The notes under the pieces: generated by a model | Seen by the model: only the letters and a program-made list of their open reading frames with translations | The model's database searches: none | What the model was told of the DNA's origin: nothing | In this document: piece by piece, positions 34,374 through 44,300 of the stretch | Position numbering within the stretch: the first letter of the stretch is position 1 | How the letters are laid out: every line of letters begins with the position of its first letter | Origin: Ferruginibacter sp. | GTDB taxonomy: Bacteria > Bacteroidota > Bacteroidia > Chitinophagales > Chitinophagaceae | Length of the DNA: 64,000 nt | Assembly (NCBI GenBank): GCA_028288705.1 | Contig: JAQBNH010000003.1 | Coordinates: 62,001-126,000 of the forward strand | Direction: 5' to 3' | Made by a program: the position numbers and the translations under genes

Positions 34374-34838
34374 ATGAGAGTTCTGTTAGTTCTTGCACTG
34401 CTGGTTACGATGAGCTGTTCTAAAAGTTCGGATCCGCTGGATAACTTCGCCAATAACGATGTACAAATTAATGTACTGTCTTCCACGGGTGTGAATACGG
34501 CGTTTTCTTTTCATGGCGTGAATGCACCGATGTATATGTCTTCCGGCATATATGGCGTAAGCCGGTTTCAGTGTGAATGCAAGATCTCCTCAAACGATAG
34601 AAAATTCATCTTTGCAGTGAATCAAAACGATCCTACCAATACCGTCGTTTCCTGCCTGTATTATCCTGGCGGTTCAAACCCCAATTCATACAGTACCGAT
34701 CAAACCTCGAACCCGGCTACCATTCATTTTACGAGTTTTTCCAACCATTATGCGGAAGGAAATTTCATTGCCAGGTGCAAACAGCTGAATGATTCGGTGC
34801 TGGTTACCGGTACGTTTAAAGGTTATTATAATGAGTAG
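34374..34838 (+). CDS. Hypothetical lipoprotein
   Basis: 154 residues. Lipobox VTMSC at residues 11-15. The mature protein begins SKSSDPLDNF and is rich in Ser, Asn and Thr with beta-type segments, e.g. RFQCECKISSNDRKFIFAVN and NHYAEGNFIARCKQL; it has four cysteines that could form disulfides. No family recognised. It ends 3 bp before the stop of the convergent DUF2306 gene. Confidence 0.7.
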   Translation: MRVLLVLALLVTMSCSKSSDPLDNFANNDVQINVLSSTGVNTAFSFHGVNAPMYMSSGIYGVSRFQCECKISSNDRKFIFAVNQNDPTNTVVSCLYYPGGSNPNSYSTDQTSNPATIHFTSFSNHYAEGNFIARCKQLNDSVLVTGTFKGYYNE

Positions 34839-34841
34839 GCA

Positions 34842-35486
34842 TCAGGCTTTCGTTGATATGGCCTGTTGTTTTGCAATGGAAGGCCACCAGATCAATAGGA
34901 ATTCTGTCAGGAGCAGGGGATACACCCAGCATATCCACTCATAAACCGTTCCTTTCATTTCTTCGTCTTTAATAAAATTGAATATACCCGTGTATTCATT
35001 GAGGTAAGGTAATAACCGGATAAACAGGAAAGCAAGACTGCATACATAAGACCGGATCATGAATTGCCGGTGTAAGCGGAAGTTTTTCTTAAATGCAAAC
35101 CAAAATACGGTAATGGTGGTAAACAGCCAGATGACGGCAAGAAACGCCAATGAAGGAACAGAGCCGGGAAGGGGATAATTCGACAATAAATAAAAAACCA
35201 TTAACGCGGAAACGATTGACCCGCCGATATAAATTTTACCCAATAACCGGTGCCACCTGCGGAAACGTATGCGGAAATAATTCCAGAATTGAATCGGGCC
35301 TAAAAAAAGCGTACAGCCCGCCCCGGTAAAATGCACGACAAGCCAGTATTTTTCAGCTGCGAGCCTTTTGGGCAATGTATTGGAGAAGTAAGGGCCGATA
35401 TTGCTTACATAAAAATATACGGATGCCAGCAACAGCAAGGTCCATCCCGTGACAAGGAATATTTTTCGGATAAATGTCTGCTTCAT
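34842..35486 (-). CDS. DUF2306 membrane protein
   Basis: 214 residues, with six or seven hydrophobic helices. Motifs typical of DUF2306: VHFTGAGCTLFLGPIQFW, RRWHRLLGKIY and RLHRQFMIRSYVCSLAFLFIR (His-Arg pairs in helices, suggestive of heme or quinone contacts, but unproved). Function unknown. A GC-rich inverted repeat occupies its immediate leader. Confidence 0.85.
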   Translation of the reverse strand: MKQTFIRKIFLVTGWTLLLLASVYFYVSNIGPYFSNTLPKRLAAEKYWLVVHFTGAGCTLFLGPIQFWNYFRIRFRRWHRLLGKIYIGGSIVSALMVFYLLSNYPLPGSVPSLAFLAVIWLFTTITVFWFAFKKNFRLHRQFMIRSYVCSLAFLFIRLLPYLNEYTGIFNFIKDEEMKGTVYEWICWVYPLLLTEFLLIWWPSIAKQQAISTKA

Positions 35487-35492
35487 GAATTA

Positions 35493-35532
35493 CCTGCCCG
35501 TCGCCAGCTGAACGCTGAGCAGTCCGGGCAGG
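35493..35532 (-). promoter_or_regulatory. Inverted repeat in the leader of the DUF2306 gene
   Basis: CCTGCCCG at 35493-35500 and CGGGCAGG at 35525-35532 are a perfect 8-bp pair with a 24-base loop, 7 bp from the start codon. Two smaller GC palindromes lie upstream, GCCCGGGC at 35577-35584 and CCCGG-TAAA-CCGGG at 35596-35609. No T run follows, so termination of the VOC transcript or control of translation are both possible. Confidence 0.5.
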
Positions 35533-35615
35533 AAGTAAAATAGGAAACGAAATTTACATTTCCGACTAATTTAGGAGCCCGGGCGGGTGGTGCTTCCCGG
35601 TAAACCGGGTATGGA

Positions 35616-36005
35616 TTATTGCGCTGGTTCGTCCGCCGGTTCCCATAACTGTATTTTATTTCCCTCCAGGTCGAGGATATGCACAAATTTTCCGTAATCG
35701 TAAGATACAATCGCATCCAGGATCGTGACGTTTTCTTTCCTGAGTTCCTCCACCAATGCTTCTAAATTTTCCACGCGGTAATTGATCATGAAATCCTTTG
35801 CTGAAGGCTCGAAATATTTCGTGTTGGCCGCAAACGGGTTCCATTGTGTCAGGCCTTTTTTGGAAGGATCTTCCGCCTGCAGCCATTCGAAGCTTGTGCC
35901 GTAATCACTGGTGTCGAACCCAAGATGGGTTTTATACCACTCATTTACTGCTTTCGGATCCTCGCATTTAAAGAAAATCCCGCCAATACCTGTTACTTTT
36001 TTCAT
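35616..36005 (-). CDS. VOC (glyoxalase-fold) family protein
   Basis: 129 residues, single soluble VOC domain: VTGIGGIFFKCEDPKAVNEW, GTSFEWLQAED, DFMINYRVENLEALVEELRK and GKFVHILDLEGNKIQLWEP. It is a close paralog of the membrane-anchored protein at 25433-25945; the two align along their whole VOC domain. His and Glu positions of the metal site are kept (HILDLEGNKIQLWE). Reaction unknown. It is the third gene of a run with DUF4199 and a LuxR-type regulator. Confidence 0.9.
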   Translation of the reverse strand: MKKVTGIGGIFFKCEDPKAVNEWYKTHLGFDTSDYGTSFEWLQAEDPSKKGLTQWNPFAANTKYFEPSAKDFMINYRVENLEALVEELRKENVTILDAIVSYDYGKFVHILDLEGNKIQLWEPADEPAQ

Positions 36006-36039
36006 GTCAATATTTTTAAAGTGATTATCTAATGTGTTG

Positions 36040-36570
36040 CTATTCGGAAACGGGTAGGGCGACTGGCGTTTTTCTTTTCAGGATCAACGCGCTGATCAGC
36101 GTTACGATCAACCCCACGGGCAAAATTTCCACGTAAGTCATCATTGCATTAAAGAATGGATTTTTATACATCTTCCCGAAATCTGCCATTTCCTTTGCCT
36201 GGCTGTCGATCTCCGCCTGGCTGGCACCGCTGGCACTCAATTCTTTCAGTGAGCGAGCAGCAAATTTATCCAGGTAATCGGGGATGAAGAAATAATAGTT
36301 GATCAGCCAGGAAATTACGTACAATGTTGACGCGATCAAAACGATGCCAAGGCCAATTTTAAATGCTTTTCCAAAACTGATCAGTCCGCCATTGTATTTA
36401 TCGCGGTAATTTTTTATCCCGATAAACACAAAGGAAAATGCTATCAGCATCGAGGCATAGCCAACAACAAGCCCGATATTGAAATCATCAATATGCCCGA
36501 TGGAAAGGACCATGATCAGTGAAACAACAACACCGGCGATCAACCCGTAGTTAATAATGACTTTTCTCAT
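36040..36570 (-). CDS. DUF4199 membrane protein
   Basis: 176 residues, with four hydrophobic helices. IINYGLIAGVVVSLIMVL at the start, SFVFIGIKNYRDKYNGGLIS and FGKAFKIGLGIVLIAS are the standard DUF4199 features, with a longer polar loop before the last helix. Function unknown. Bacteroidota often place it near VOC or regulator genes, as here (VOC downstream, LuxR-type gene upstream). Confidence 0.9.
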   Translation of the reverse strand: MRKVIINYGLIAGVVVSLIMVLSIGHIDDFNIGLVVGYASMLIAFSFVFIGIKNYRDKYNGGLISFGKAFKIGLGIVLIASTLYVISWLINYYFFIPDYLDKFAARSLKELSASGASQAEIDSQAKEMADFGKMYKNPFFNAMMTYVEILPVGLIVTLISALILKRKTPVALPVSE

Positions 36571-36675
36571 TGTTTATTTTTTAGACCTCAAATATCCAGT
36601 GCAGCTTGAAATCTCCACTCATACTTTCGGCTATTTATTTTAAAACGCCTGAATTTTTGACAAACGAGGGGAGAT

Positions 36676-37155
36676 TCAGGGAATCAGGCTGAGTTTTTTT
36701 GCCTTTTCAACGGCCTGCATTCTTCTGCTGACATCCAGTTTTTCAAACAGGTGTTGATTATGGGTTTTTACCGTACTCACGGAAACGAATAGCCGATTTG
36801 CAATTTCCTGGTTGCTGTTTCCCTCTGCCATCAGGCTAAGTACTTCCAGTTCCCGTTTGCTGATCGCAAGATCGGAGAGGAGCGACTTGTTCGGTTCAAA
36901 ATTATCGGGCCGCTCCACATACAGCTCTTTTTCAATAGTTACGTGCCGGACTTTCGGCGTGGAAAGTTTCCTGGCCAGCCAGATACCCAGCAAAGTAAAA
37001 ATGAGCGCGATTGCGCCAATGTAAATTTCGAGGGAATAACTAAAGATGATAAAGCGGAGCTCCAGCCATTTCAGCAGGAACAGCAACACAGCCATGCAAA
37101 CGCCATAGCCGATCGGTACTTTGTATGTTTTCCAGGCGCTGGTAATATTGGTCAT
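36676..37155 (-). CDS. Membrane-tethered LuxR-type transcriptional regulator
   Basis: 159 residues. Two hydrophobic helices lie at about 12-30 and 42-60, followed by a short linker and a C-terminal GerE/LuxR helix-turn-helix at about 93-155 (SKRELEVLSLMAEGNSNQEI, then ANRLFVSVSTVKTHNQHLFE and KLDVSRR). There is no receiver or autoinducer domain, so signal input would be through the membrane segments or a partner. It is the first gene before DUF4199 and VOC on the same strand and probably controls them. Confidence 0.88.
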   Translation of the reverse strand: MTNITSAWKTYKVPIGYGVCMAVLLFLLKWLELRFIIFSYSLEIYIGAIALIFTLLGIWLARKLSTPKVRHVTIEKELYVERPDNFEPNKSLLSDLAISKRELEVLSLMAEGNSNQEIANRLFVSVSTVKTHNQHLFEKLDVSRRMQAVEKAKKLSLIP

Positions 37156-37243
37156 GGGTTTAAAAATACGGTTTTTCGGGATAGATGACCGGGCATATCC
37201 GTCTTAACTTTCAAAGCTGCTGACCTGAATATCGGGCGATTCA

Positions 37244-37660
37244 TCAAAAGGAAAATATGCCCGATTCATGTTTGATTAAACAGGTATCGGTGTAGATCGT
37301 AATTTTCGTCAGCCTCACTACCTGACTCCCATTGGAGAAATATGCCAGGTACTTATAGTTTTTTTTGTTTCCCGTTTTATAATGCAGTACGAACTCCCCA
37401 TCGCCAACAATTCCACTCATGTCGATTTTGCGATTAGTCTTACCTGCTTTATCGACACTGAAATAGATACATCGGTTGTCAGGCGATATACAAACACTGT
37501 CCAATGTTGCGTCTGTCTCATTAATAATGTTGAACCTTGCAAGATTTCCATTTGAGCAGGAAAAAAGTGCGGAAGCGCAGGAAAAAATTAAGATAACCAG
37601 GTATGCGATTTTCCTGGTTGCGTCTATCTCATTCGGGCATTTTTTACGGAACAATTGCAT
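37244..37660 (-). CDS. Hypothetical lipoprotein
   Basis: 138 residues. A long, basic N-region is followed by a hydrophobic stretch and lipobox LFSC at residues 32-35. The mature part looks like a small beta sandwich (LARFNIINETDATLDSVCIS, FVLHYKTGNKKNYKYLAYFS). No family recognised. Alone between the M61 peptidase gene and the LuxR-type gene. Confidence 0.65.
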   Translation of the reverse strand: MQLFRKKCPNEIDATRKIAYLVILIFSCASALFSCSNGNLARFNIINETDATLDSVCISPDNRCIYFSVDKAGKTNRKIDMSGIVGDGEFVLHYKTGNKKNYKYLAYFSNGSQVVRLTKITIYTDTCLIKHESGIFSF

Positions 37661-37718
37661 CGTCGATTTTTTAATAGATAAGGTTACGGTTCATGCTCCC
37701 AGCGAAAGAGCGCAATCG

Positions 37719-39293
37719 TTAGTTACCCAGCCAGCCTTCCAGTAACGCGGACTGAGCAGGGCTTATGTTAGCCTTCCTTTTTATCGTAAATTGCTTTTTC
37801 CCTTTCGCTGTAGTGGTTTCTGAGATCGAGAGCCCGGCATACTCAAGGTAATTATGGTAATCCAGTTCTTGTGTTGTGTATATATACTCAAAAAAAGAAG
37901 CCATCGACATCCCTGACACAGACTCACATACCTGTTGAAATTCAGCTTCGGTGAAACCGCGGTGTTGTTTTTTGTAATATTCCAGGTAAAGGAATGTAAA
38001 AACATCGTCGAGCGACCGGCGGTTTTGCGTGGCATTCCTGATGGCAAAATCCAGGAACATGCCCACGATCGGGCCTTTTTCATAATAGGAAATAGAGCGG
38101 TTCGAATCCGCTCCCTGTTTGCCAAAAGGCCCATCAGACCAGGTATCATAACTGGCCTGCACGAGTGACTGATGGAATCGTCCCGGGTTATTTTCAAGAG
38201 CATTGATATTCCTCTCCATATCCTGCAACAAGGTTTCTTCATTGATTAACCCCGCACGTTTTAAGACGATGTATTCGTAATAAACAGACAGGCCTTCGCT
38301 GATCCAGAGTGAATTGGTCCTGTTTTCTTTTTGGTAATCAAATGGTCCCAGTTCGAAAGGCCTCACACGTTTCACATTGTAATGATGGAAATATTCGTGC
38401 GCCAGGAAACTCATCATTGTATGCATTCCGGCCGCGCTGTTTAAAGCCTTTCCGTCAAAACTTACCGTTGTATTATTTAAATGTTCGATCCCGCCACGGC
38501 CAGGGCCGATACCAATAAATGTATATTGTTTGTAAGGAATGTCGCCGAAAATATTGGAGGCGGCTTTTACCATTTTCTCCAGGTTATTCATCAGCAATTG
38601 CTCATCGAAAAGTCCCATTTTATACCCGATGAAACGATGTTCTTTTCCTTTTACATAGAAGGAGGGGAGCTGTTGTAAATTACCGATCAGCAACGGGCAA
38701 TCATACAGGATATCAACATCTGCTGCGAAAAAATTCCAGGGCTTTCCTTTAACATTTTCCAATCCTGTTGCTATCTGCTTCCATGGCCCGGGATTTACTT
38801 CCACATACACCGGGCTATTGAGGCGGCCATCAATATAAAAGAAAGTTGCAGCAGGCACCAGGTACGCGTGGCTACTATCTAAAAAGGAGTTGGCGACGAA
38901 TCGCTTTTCTGCTTTCACATCATAGGTTAATGTAAAGGCCCTGTTTTTTGCTACTCTGAGCTGCCAACTGTTTCCACTGGTTTTTTTTATGACTAATTCA
39001 TTCCCCGCCTTGTCTTTCGCTGAAACCTCCCCGATAAAATCACCATAATTCATGATCTGGTAATAGCCAGGCATCCATTTGGGTAATTTAAAATTGATAA
39101 TCTGTTCCGGCAAGCCGCTGCAATCGAGTGTTATATGGAAAGAATGATTGGAAGGGTCAGGCATAGAAACACTGTAATGCAGGGTAGGCTGCTTCTCTTG
39201 TGAAAAGGCCCGCTGGGCAGGCAGTATCAGCAGGCTGAAAATGAAGATGAAAATTCCCGGACAGCTTTTCGGAATCAATTGCAATCGGTTCAT
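37719..39293 (-). CDS. M61 family metallopeptidase, short form
   Basis: 524 residues with an N-terminal signal segment (about 12-32). The N-terminal M61 domain is at 40-215. The catalytic domain follows, with zinc motif HEYFHHYNVKR near residues 297-307 and the downstream Glu in LWISEGLSVYYEY. M61 enzymes are glycyl aminopeptidases. Family members usually end in a PDZ domain after about 500 residues; here only a short remnant (YAGLSISETTTAKGKKQF) is present and the protein stops about 80 residues early. The start codon overlaps the stop of the GNAT gene by 4 bp. Confidence 0.88.
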   Translation of the reverse strand: MNRLQLIPKSCPGIFIFIFSLLILPAQRAFSQEKQPTLHYSVSMPDPSNHSFHITLDCSGLPEQIINFKLPKWMPGYYQIMNYGDFIGEVSAKDKAGNELVIKKTSGNSWQLRVAKNRAFTLTYDVKAEKRFVANSFLDSSHAYLVPAATFFYIDGRLNSPVYVEVNPGPWKQIATGLENVKGKPWNFFAADVDILYDCPLLIGNLQQLPSFYVKGKEHRFIGYKMGLFDEQLLMNNLEKMVKAASNIFGDIPYKQYTFIGIGPGRGGIEHLNNTTVSFDGKALNSAAGMHTMMSFLAHEYFHHYNVKRVRPFELGPFDYQKENRTNSLWISEGLSVYYEYIVLKRAGLINEETLLQDMERNINALENNPGRFHQSLVQASYDTWSDGPFGKQGADSNRSISYYEKGPIVGMFLDFAIRNATQNRRSLDDVFTFLYLEYYKKQHRGFTEAEFQQVCESVSGMSMASFFEYIYTTQELDYHNYLEYAGLSISETTTAKGKKQFTIKRKANISPAQSALLEGWLGN

Positions 39294-39817
39294 AGATCAA
39301 GTATTGATTTTTTTTCGACAATATAAACGAGGCTTTCCGCTTCACCCGGAACGTCATCAAGGGTTCCGGCTAATGTCATGCCTGCCTTTTCTAAAACTTT
39401 TACAGAAACGTTGTGTTGCGGCCGGACGATCGCGAATATTTTATCTACTTTAAGTTCAGTAAACCCGTAATCTATGCTGTGCTTTGAGAGCTCAGTTGCG
39501 AAGCCTTTTCCCCAGGCGTCTGTACCAAACCGGTAGCCCAGGTTTAACTTCAATTCTTCCCCATAGAGGCGGTAAGATAAACCGCCAAACCCGATAATTC
39601 TTTGTGATCCGGTCTCCCTGATCGTCCAGGTGCCAAAATGATGGTCTGCCCAATGTTGAATAAATAAGTTGAACCGGTCATGGGCTTCTTCGGCCTTCAC
39701 CGGGCCTTTCGGGTTAAACAGGTTCGTTTGCGGATCGGAATAAATCCGGTAATAGTCGTCGAAATCGCCGGGCCGCGGAAGATCATATTGAAGCCTGCCT
39801 GCTTGTTCCATATGCAA
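39290..39817 (-). CDS. GNAT N-acetyltransferase, RimJ/RimL type
   Basis: 175 residues. DLPRPGDFDDYYRIYSDPQ at the start, GTWTIRETGSQRIIGFGGL in the middle, YRFGTDAWGKGFATELSKHS as acetyl-CoA loop, and VSVKVLEKAGMTLAGTL near the end all fit the ribosomal-protein-alanine acetyltransferase-like group. Substrate unknown. Its stop overlaps the M61 ATG (ATGA), so translation of the two is probably coupled. Confidence 0.88.
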   Translation of the reverse strand: MHMEQAGRLQYDLPRPGDFDDYYRIYSDPQTNLFNPKGPVKAEEAHDRFNLFIQHWADHHFGTWTIRETGSQRIIGFGGLSYRLYGEELKLNLGYRFGTDAWGKGFATELSKHSIDYGFTELKVDKIFAIVRPQHNVSVKVLEKAGMTLAGTLDDVPGEAESLVYIVEKKSILDL

Positions 39818-39908
39818 TAGAGATAGTTTCGTTATTGGGATAAAGAGTGGTAAAAAAAACTCAGCGCAATTCCTTATTTAAGTTATTTTCCTTTGTGATA
39901 AAAGTTTG

Positions 39909-40337
39909 TCACTTCAGTTTGGAAGAATGCATCAATTGAATTTTCCATTCGCCCTGTTGTTTCCGCAAGACGACGCTTTCGAGCCATCTCACGGTTTGAC
40001 GCTTTCCTCCCTGCTGAAATTCAGCGGTATTTTTATAACTCACCCACGCGATCCCATTTTTGTATTCCGTGCGGATAAATTCAAAAGAATTACGGCGGAC
40101 GATCCCCGCATTTTTACGCGGCAGGATGGCTTTTACAAGTGAGTCCATATTCCAGACCAGGCCTTCTTCTAGCAGCTGGAAATCAGTCGTCGCATAACGG
40201 TGCAGTGTATCCGCATTGATCAGCGACATGCCGTTAAAGAATCCCACGATAGCTGCATGAATCTTTTCTTCGTTTTTTTGTGCAGATGCGCTTTTACCGG
40301 TGCCAATGGCGAGCAGTAAGACGAAGAGAAGTTTCAT
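39909..40337 (-). CDS. Exported NTF2-like (DUF4440) protein
   Basis: 142 residues from ATG 40337, which begins a clear signal peptide ending at SASAQ; the frame continues 14 codons upstream without a reason to use them. The mature part is NTF2-like: EKIHAAIVGFFNGMSLINAD, YATTDFQLLEEGLVW and GEWKIQLMHSS. Function unknown. Similar in layout to the protein at 15501-15953 but not closely alike in sequence. Confidence 0.82.
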   Translation of the reverse strand: MKLLFVLLLAIGTGKSASAQKNEEKIHAAIVGFFNGMSLINADTLHRYATTDFQLLEEGLVWNMDSLVKAILPRKNAGIVRRNSFEFIRTEYKNGIAWVSYKNTAEFQQGGKRQTVRWLESVVLRKQQGEWKIQLMHSSKLK

Positions 40338-40411
40338 AAAGATTTTTTTATCAGGTAAAGAGCTGGAGTAAATGGCCAATAGGATTTCCGGGACCGGAGA
40401 CTACCGGTGAT

Positions 40412-41176
40412 TTAATTCCAGATACCATTCATGCCCGTTAAGATCATCGGCTCACCGTCGGTCACAACGATCGTATGTTCGTGTTGTGCCATAAAGCCAC
40501 CTTTATTTCCTACCATCGTCCAGCCATCATTCGTGGTTTCGGCATAAGTAGAATTTGTTGTAATGAATGTTTCAATGGCGACGACCGAATTTTTCCTGAA
40601 CCTCGCGGGATTATTCTTATCCCGGTAATTTGCAATTTCATTTGGCTCCTCGTGCAGGCTGCGGCCAACGCCATGGCCGGTGAGATTCTTTATCACTTTA
40701 TAACCGCGCTTCCTGGCTTCGGTCTCGATCAGGTTGCCTATGTCGGAGATTTTCACCCCGCCTTTGATCGCATGGATCGCCTTATGCAAAATGGCTTTTG
40801 AAGCGTCGATCAATGGCTGGTGCTGATGAATGTCTTTCCCCAACACAAATGAATTCCCGTTATCAGAAAAATAACCGTCCAGCTCTGCAGACACATCGAT
40901 GTTAATTAAATCACCCTCTTGTAATATTTTATGTTCGGAAGGAATGCCATGGCAAAATTCATTGTTCACGCTGATGCAGGTCCAGCCCGGAAAATCATAC
41001 GTAACATAGGGCGCAGACTTCGCACCAAATTTCAGCAACAGCTTTGCACCATATTCATCCAGTTCTTTTGTGGTCATGCCCGGCTTAGCGAAAGCCGTCA
41101 TGGCCTTTAGTGTTGAGGCAACTGCTTCGCTGGCTTTTTTCATCGCAATAAGTTCTGCTTCTTTGGTAATGGACAT
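40412..41176 (-). CDS. map: Type I methionine aminopeptidase
   Basis: 254 residues. The pita-bread fold is complete with five metal ligands: Asp in NIDVSAELDGYFSDNGNSF (both Asp), His in LTGHGVGRSLHE, Glu in VVAIETFI and Glu in AQHEHTIVVT. The substrate His is in NEFCHGIP. It removes the initiator methionine from nascent proteins. Unlike the usual position in the ribosomal protein operon next to secY, this copy stands alone among accessory genes, so it may be a second copy. Confidence 0.95.
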   Translation of the reverse strand: MSITKEAELIAMKKASEAVASTLKAMTAFAKPGMTTKELDEYGAKLLLKFGAKSAPYVTYDFPGWTCISVNNEFCHGIPSEHKILQEGDLINIDVSAELDGYFSDNGNSFVLGKDIHQHQPLIDASKAILHKAIHAIKGGVKISDIGNLIETEARKRGYKVIKNLTGHGVGRSLHEEPNEIANYRDKNNPARFRKNSVVAIETFITTNSTYAETTNDGWTMVGNKGGFMAQHEHTIVVTDGEPMILTGMNGIWN

Positions 41177-41323
41177 AGTTTTATTTTTGACGTTTGCTTA
41201 TTTCCTGATATGAATAAAGTAACGATTTTTCCAGAGATTATCAATGGTTCTTAACTGTTCAGATTACTTATTGCGCATTATTTCCACAAGTCGCCCAACG
41301 GTCAGCAGGAAAATATTTTGCCA

Positions 41324-41331
41324 TACATTTG
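41324..41331 (+). promoter_or_regulatory. -7 element for the T9SS cargo gene
   Basis: TACATTTG is an exact match, 25 bp before the ATG. No TTG at proper spacing. Confidence 0.5.
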
Positions 41332-41356
41332 TTGACCGCTACTATTTGTACTGATT

Positions 41357-44300
41357 ATGAAAACTGCTTTCTTATGTTGCCTGGGCCTCTTCCTGTGTTT
41401 TGTTACTTTCAGTCAGCCTGTCATCAATTCTTTTTCTCCAACATCAGGAGAGATCGGAACGATTGTCAGCATCAATGGTAATAATTTTAGTAGCTCACCG
41501 TCCTCCAATATTGTTTTTTTCGGAGCAGTCAAGGCTACCGTAACAAATGCTTCCTCAACTTCACTCTCTGTTATTGTACCGTCCGGCGCGAGTTTCGAGC
41601 TCATTACCGTTACAACGTTAAACAATAACCTCACTGCCTATTCCCGGCAACCCTTTCATGTAACCTTTGCCGGTGCTGGTCCGGTATTCACCGCGGCTTC
41701 TTTTGACATTCATAAAGAATTTACAGTGGGGACGTGGCCATACTCTTTTTCCAAAGTCGACCTGGATAGCGATGGGAAGCCGGATTTCGTTGCAGCACTC
41801 TATAGTAACAGCTCCTTTAACGTGCTGAAAAATTTAAGTACACCGGGCTTCCTTGTTTTCAATCCCCAGGGCGCAACTTCTATGGGGTCGCATCCAACAA
41901 TTGTGGCTAACGGAGACGCAGATGGCGATGGTGACCAGGATATTTTTATTGGGAGTATTGATGCAAACAACGTGTCTTTATTTAAAAATACCAGCACGCC
42001 GGGAGTCATCAGTTTAATTCCCTCTAATAATTATGCAACCGGATTGATGCCGGAAGGCATTGGCTGCTCGGACCTCGATGGAGATGGAAAACCTGATTTA
42101 ATTACCAGCGCGGTTAATTCTCATACGATGTCTGTGTATCGAAATACCGGTTCTGTCACTAATATTTCATTTGCTCCGCCTCAAACATTTCCTACCGGTT
42201 TCAATCCCGGTGAACTGCTGATACGTGATATGGATAATGACGGTAAACCGGATATTATTGTCGCCGTTACCTCCGCGAGTAAGGTTTCCATTTTCAGGAA
42301 TACCAGTACGGCGGGAATGATCTCATTTGACGCAAGGATCGACATTATAACCGGAGCCTACCCAATGGGTCTGGCAATTGGTGATATCGACGGCGATGGT
42401 AAGCCAGAAATGGTTACCAGTAATAATCAAACGGTTACTGCCTCTGTACTGCGTAATACCAGCTCGCCGGGAGTCATCAGCTTTGCTCCGCGGGTAGATT
42501 TGCAGGTGGGCAATTATCCCCAGAAAGTAGCCCTTGGTGATCTGGATGGTGATGGCAGCCTCGACCTTGCTGTAACGAATAATAACGGTTATCAATCGGT
42601 AGTGACTCTTTTTAAAAACAACAGCGTTGCAGGCAGCATCCAGTTTTTTCCGGGAGTGGAATATTTCACCGGCCAGGGGCCGAGTTCCGTCAGTATCAGT
42701 GATGTAGACCTTGACGGCCTGCCGGATATTTCCATAATCGCAACTTCCGGAAACGCGGTGTCTATTCTGCGAAGCAAAATTGTGTGTAATACGGCGTTCG
42801 TAACCTTACAGCCTTCGTCGGCCATTTCCTGTGTGGGCGGTAACACTGTTTTCTCAGTTGATGCGGGCAATACCGTTGCGTATCAATGGCAGGCGAGTAA
42901 CGGCAGCGGATGGATCGATGTCCTGGATAACTCGTTTTTCTCAGGCGCCAATACCGGAAATCTTGCATTAACGAATGTGAGTGGCCCAATGAACAATATG
43001 GAGTTTCGGTGCAGGATCACAAATACCTGCGGCAGTATTTTTTCCCAATCTGCAATCCTTACAGTGAATACGCCTTCGCCCGTTTCTGTTTCAATCGCAG
43101 CAAACAATAATGGAATTTGCCCGGGAACTACAGTGGTTTTTACAGCCACACCCGTAAATGGAGGATCAATATCTAATTATCAATGGAAAAAGAATGGAGC
43201 GAATGTCGGAACAAATTCGCCGCTGTATACGGATAATTCGCTCGTGAATGCAGACCTCATCACTTGCGTCCTTGTGTCGAACGCAACCTGCGTGACAGGC
43301 GCAACCGCTGTCAGCAATGAAATTGCCGTAAATGTTACGAGCCCTGTTACCCCTTCTTTAACGATCGGTGCTTCCGCAAATAATGTATGCGCTGGCATTC
43401 CTGTCGTGTTTTCAGCTAATCCGATTAATGGAGGCTTAACGCCAACATTTCAGTGGAATAAAAACGGTATGAATGTAGGCACAGATGCTGCTACTTACAC
43501 CGACAATTCGCTTTCTGATAACGACATTATCACTTGTATTATGCAGTCGGGCATTCCATGTACCACTGTAAATTCAGTAACCTCTAATGCCATCACGATG
43601 GCGATCATTCCAAGCCAGACACCTGTTGTAAGCATTAGTGCATCCGGTAATAATATTTGCCCGGGAACAATTGTGACGTTTTCGGCGAACATCGCTAATG
43701 CAGGCACGGCCCCGATTATTCATTGGACGAAAAATGGAATGACGGTTGGCTCGAACAGTTCCTTGTACGTTGATAATGGCCTTACCGGTGGCGATATCAT
43801 CCGCTGCGATATTATATCAGATTTTTCGGGCCCTTGTGCATTAAGTAATAGTGCAGTCAGCAATACGATTGTGATGACAATGGCAGCGTCGGCACCGGCT
43901 GTTAATTTAGGAGCCGATAAAAAGGGCTGTGCCGGGGACCCTGTTTTATTAAAACCAGCGGCCCTTGGCTATGTGAGTTATCTCTGGCAAAACGGAACCA
44001 CCGCCCCGACATTTACGACAACCAGTCCTGGCAGTTATTCCCTTGAAGTTATTGATGCATGTGGTAGCCGTTCACGTGATACAGTCAATGTCATTTTCCA
44101 GGCAAAGCCTTCCAACTTCCTTCCGCCGGATAGTAATGTTTGTTATTTTTCGCCCTCATTAGCCATTACTCCAAAGTTTGTTTTCAGCAAATATCTTTGG
44201 AGTGATCATTCTGTGTCGCCGGTGATTCATGTAGGCACGCCGGGTACCTATTGGCTGCAGGCTACAGATAGTAATGGTTGTACAGGAACAGACAGTATTG

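Noticed and set aside
37781..38242. 153-codon minus-strand ORF within the M61 gene
   Set aside because: Same strand, different frame of a well-supported peptidase; shadow ORF.
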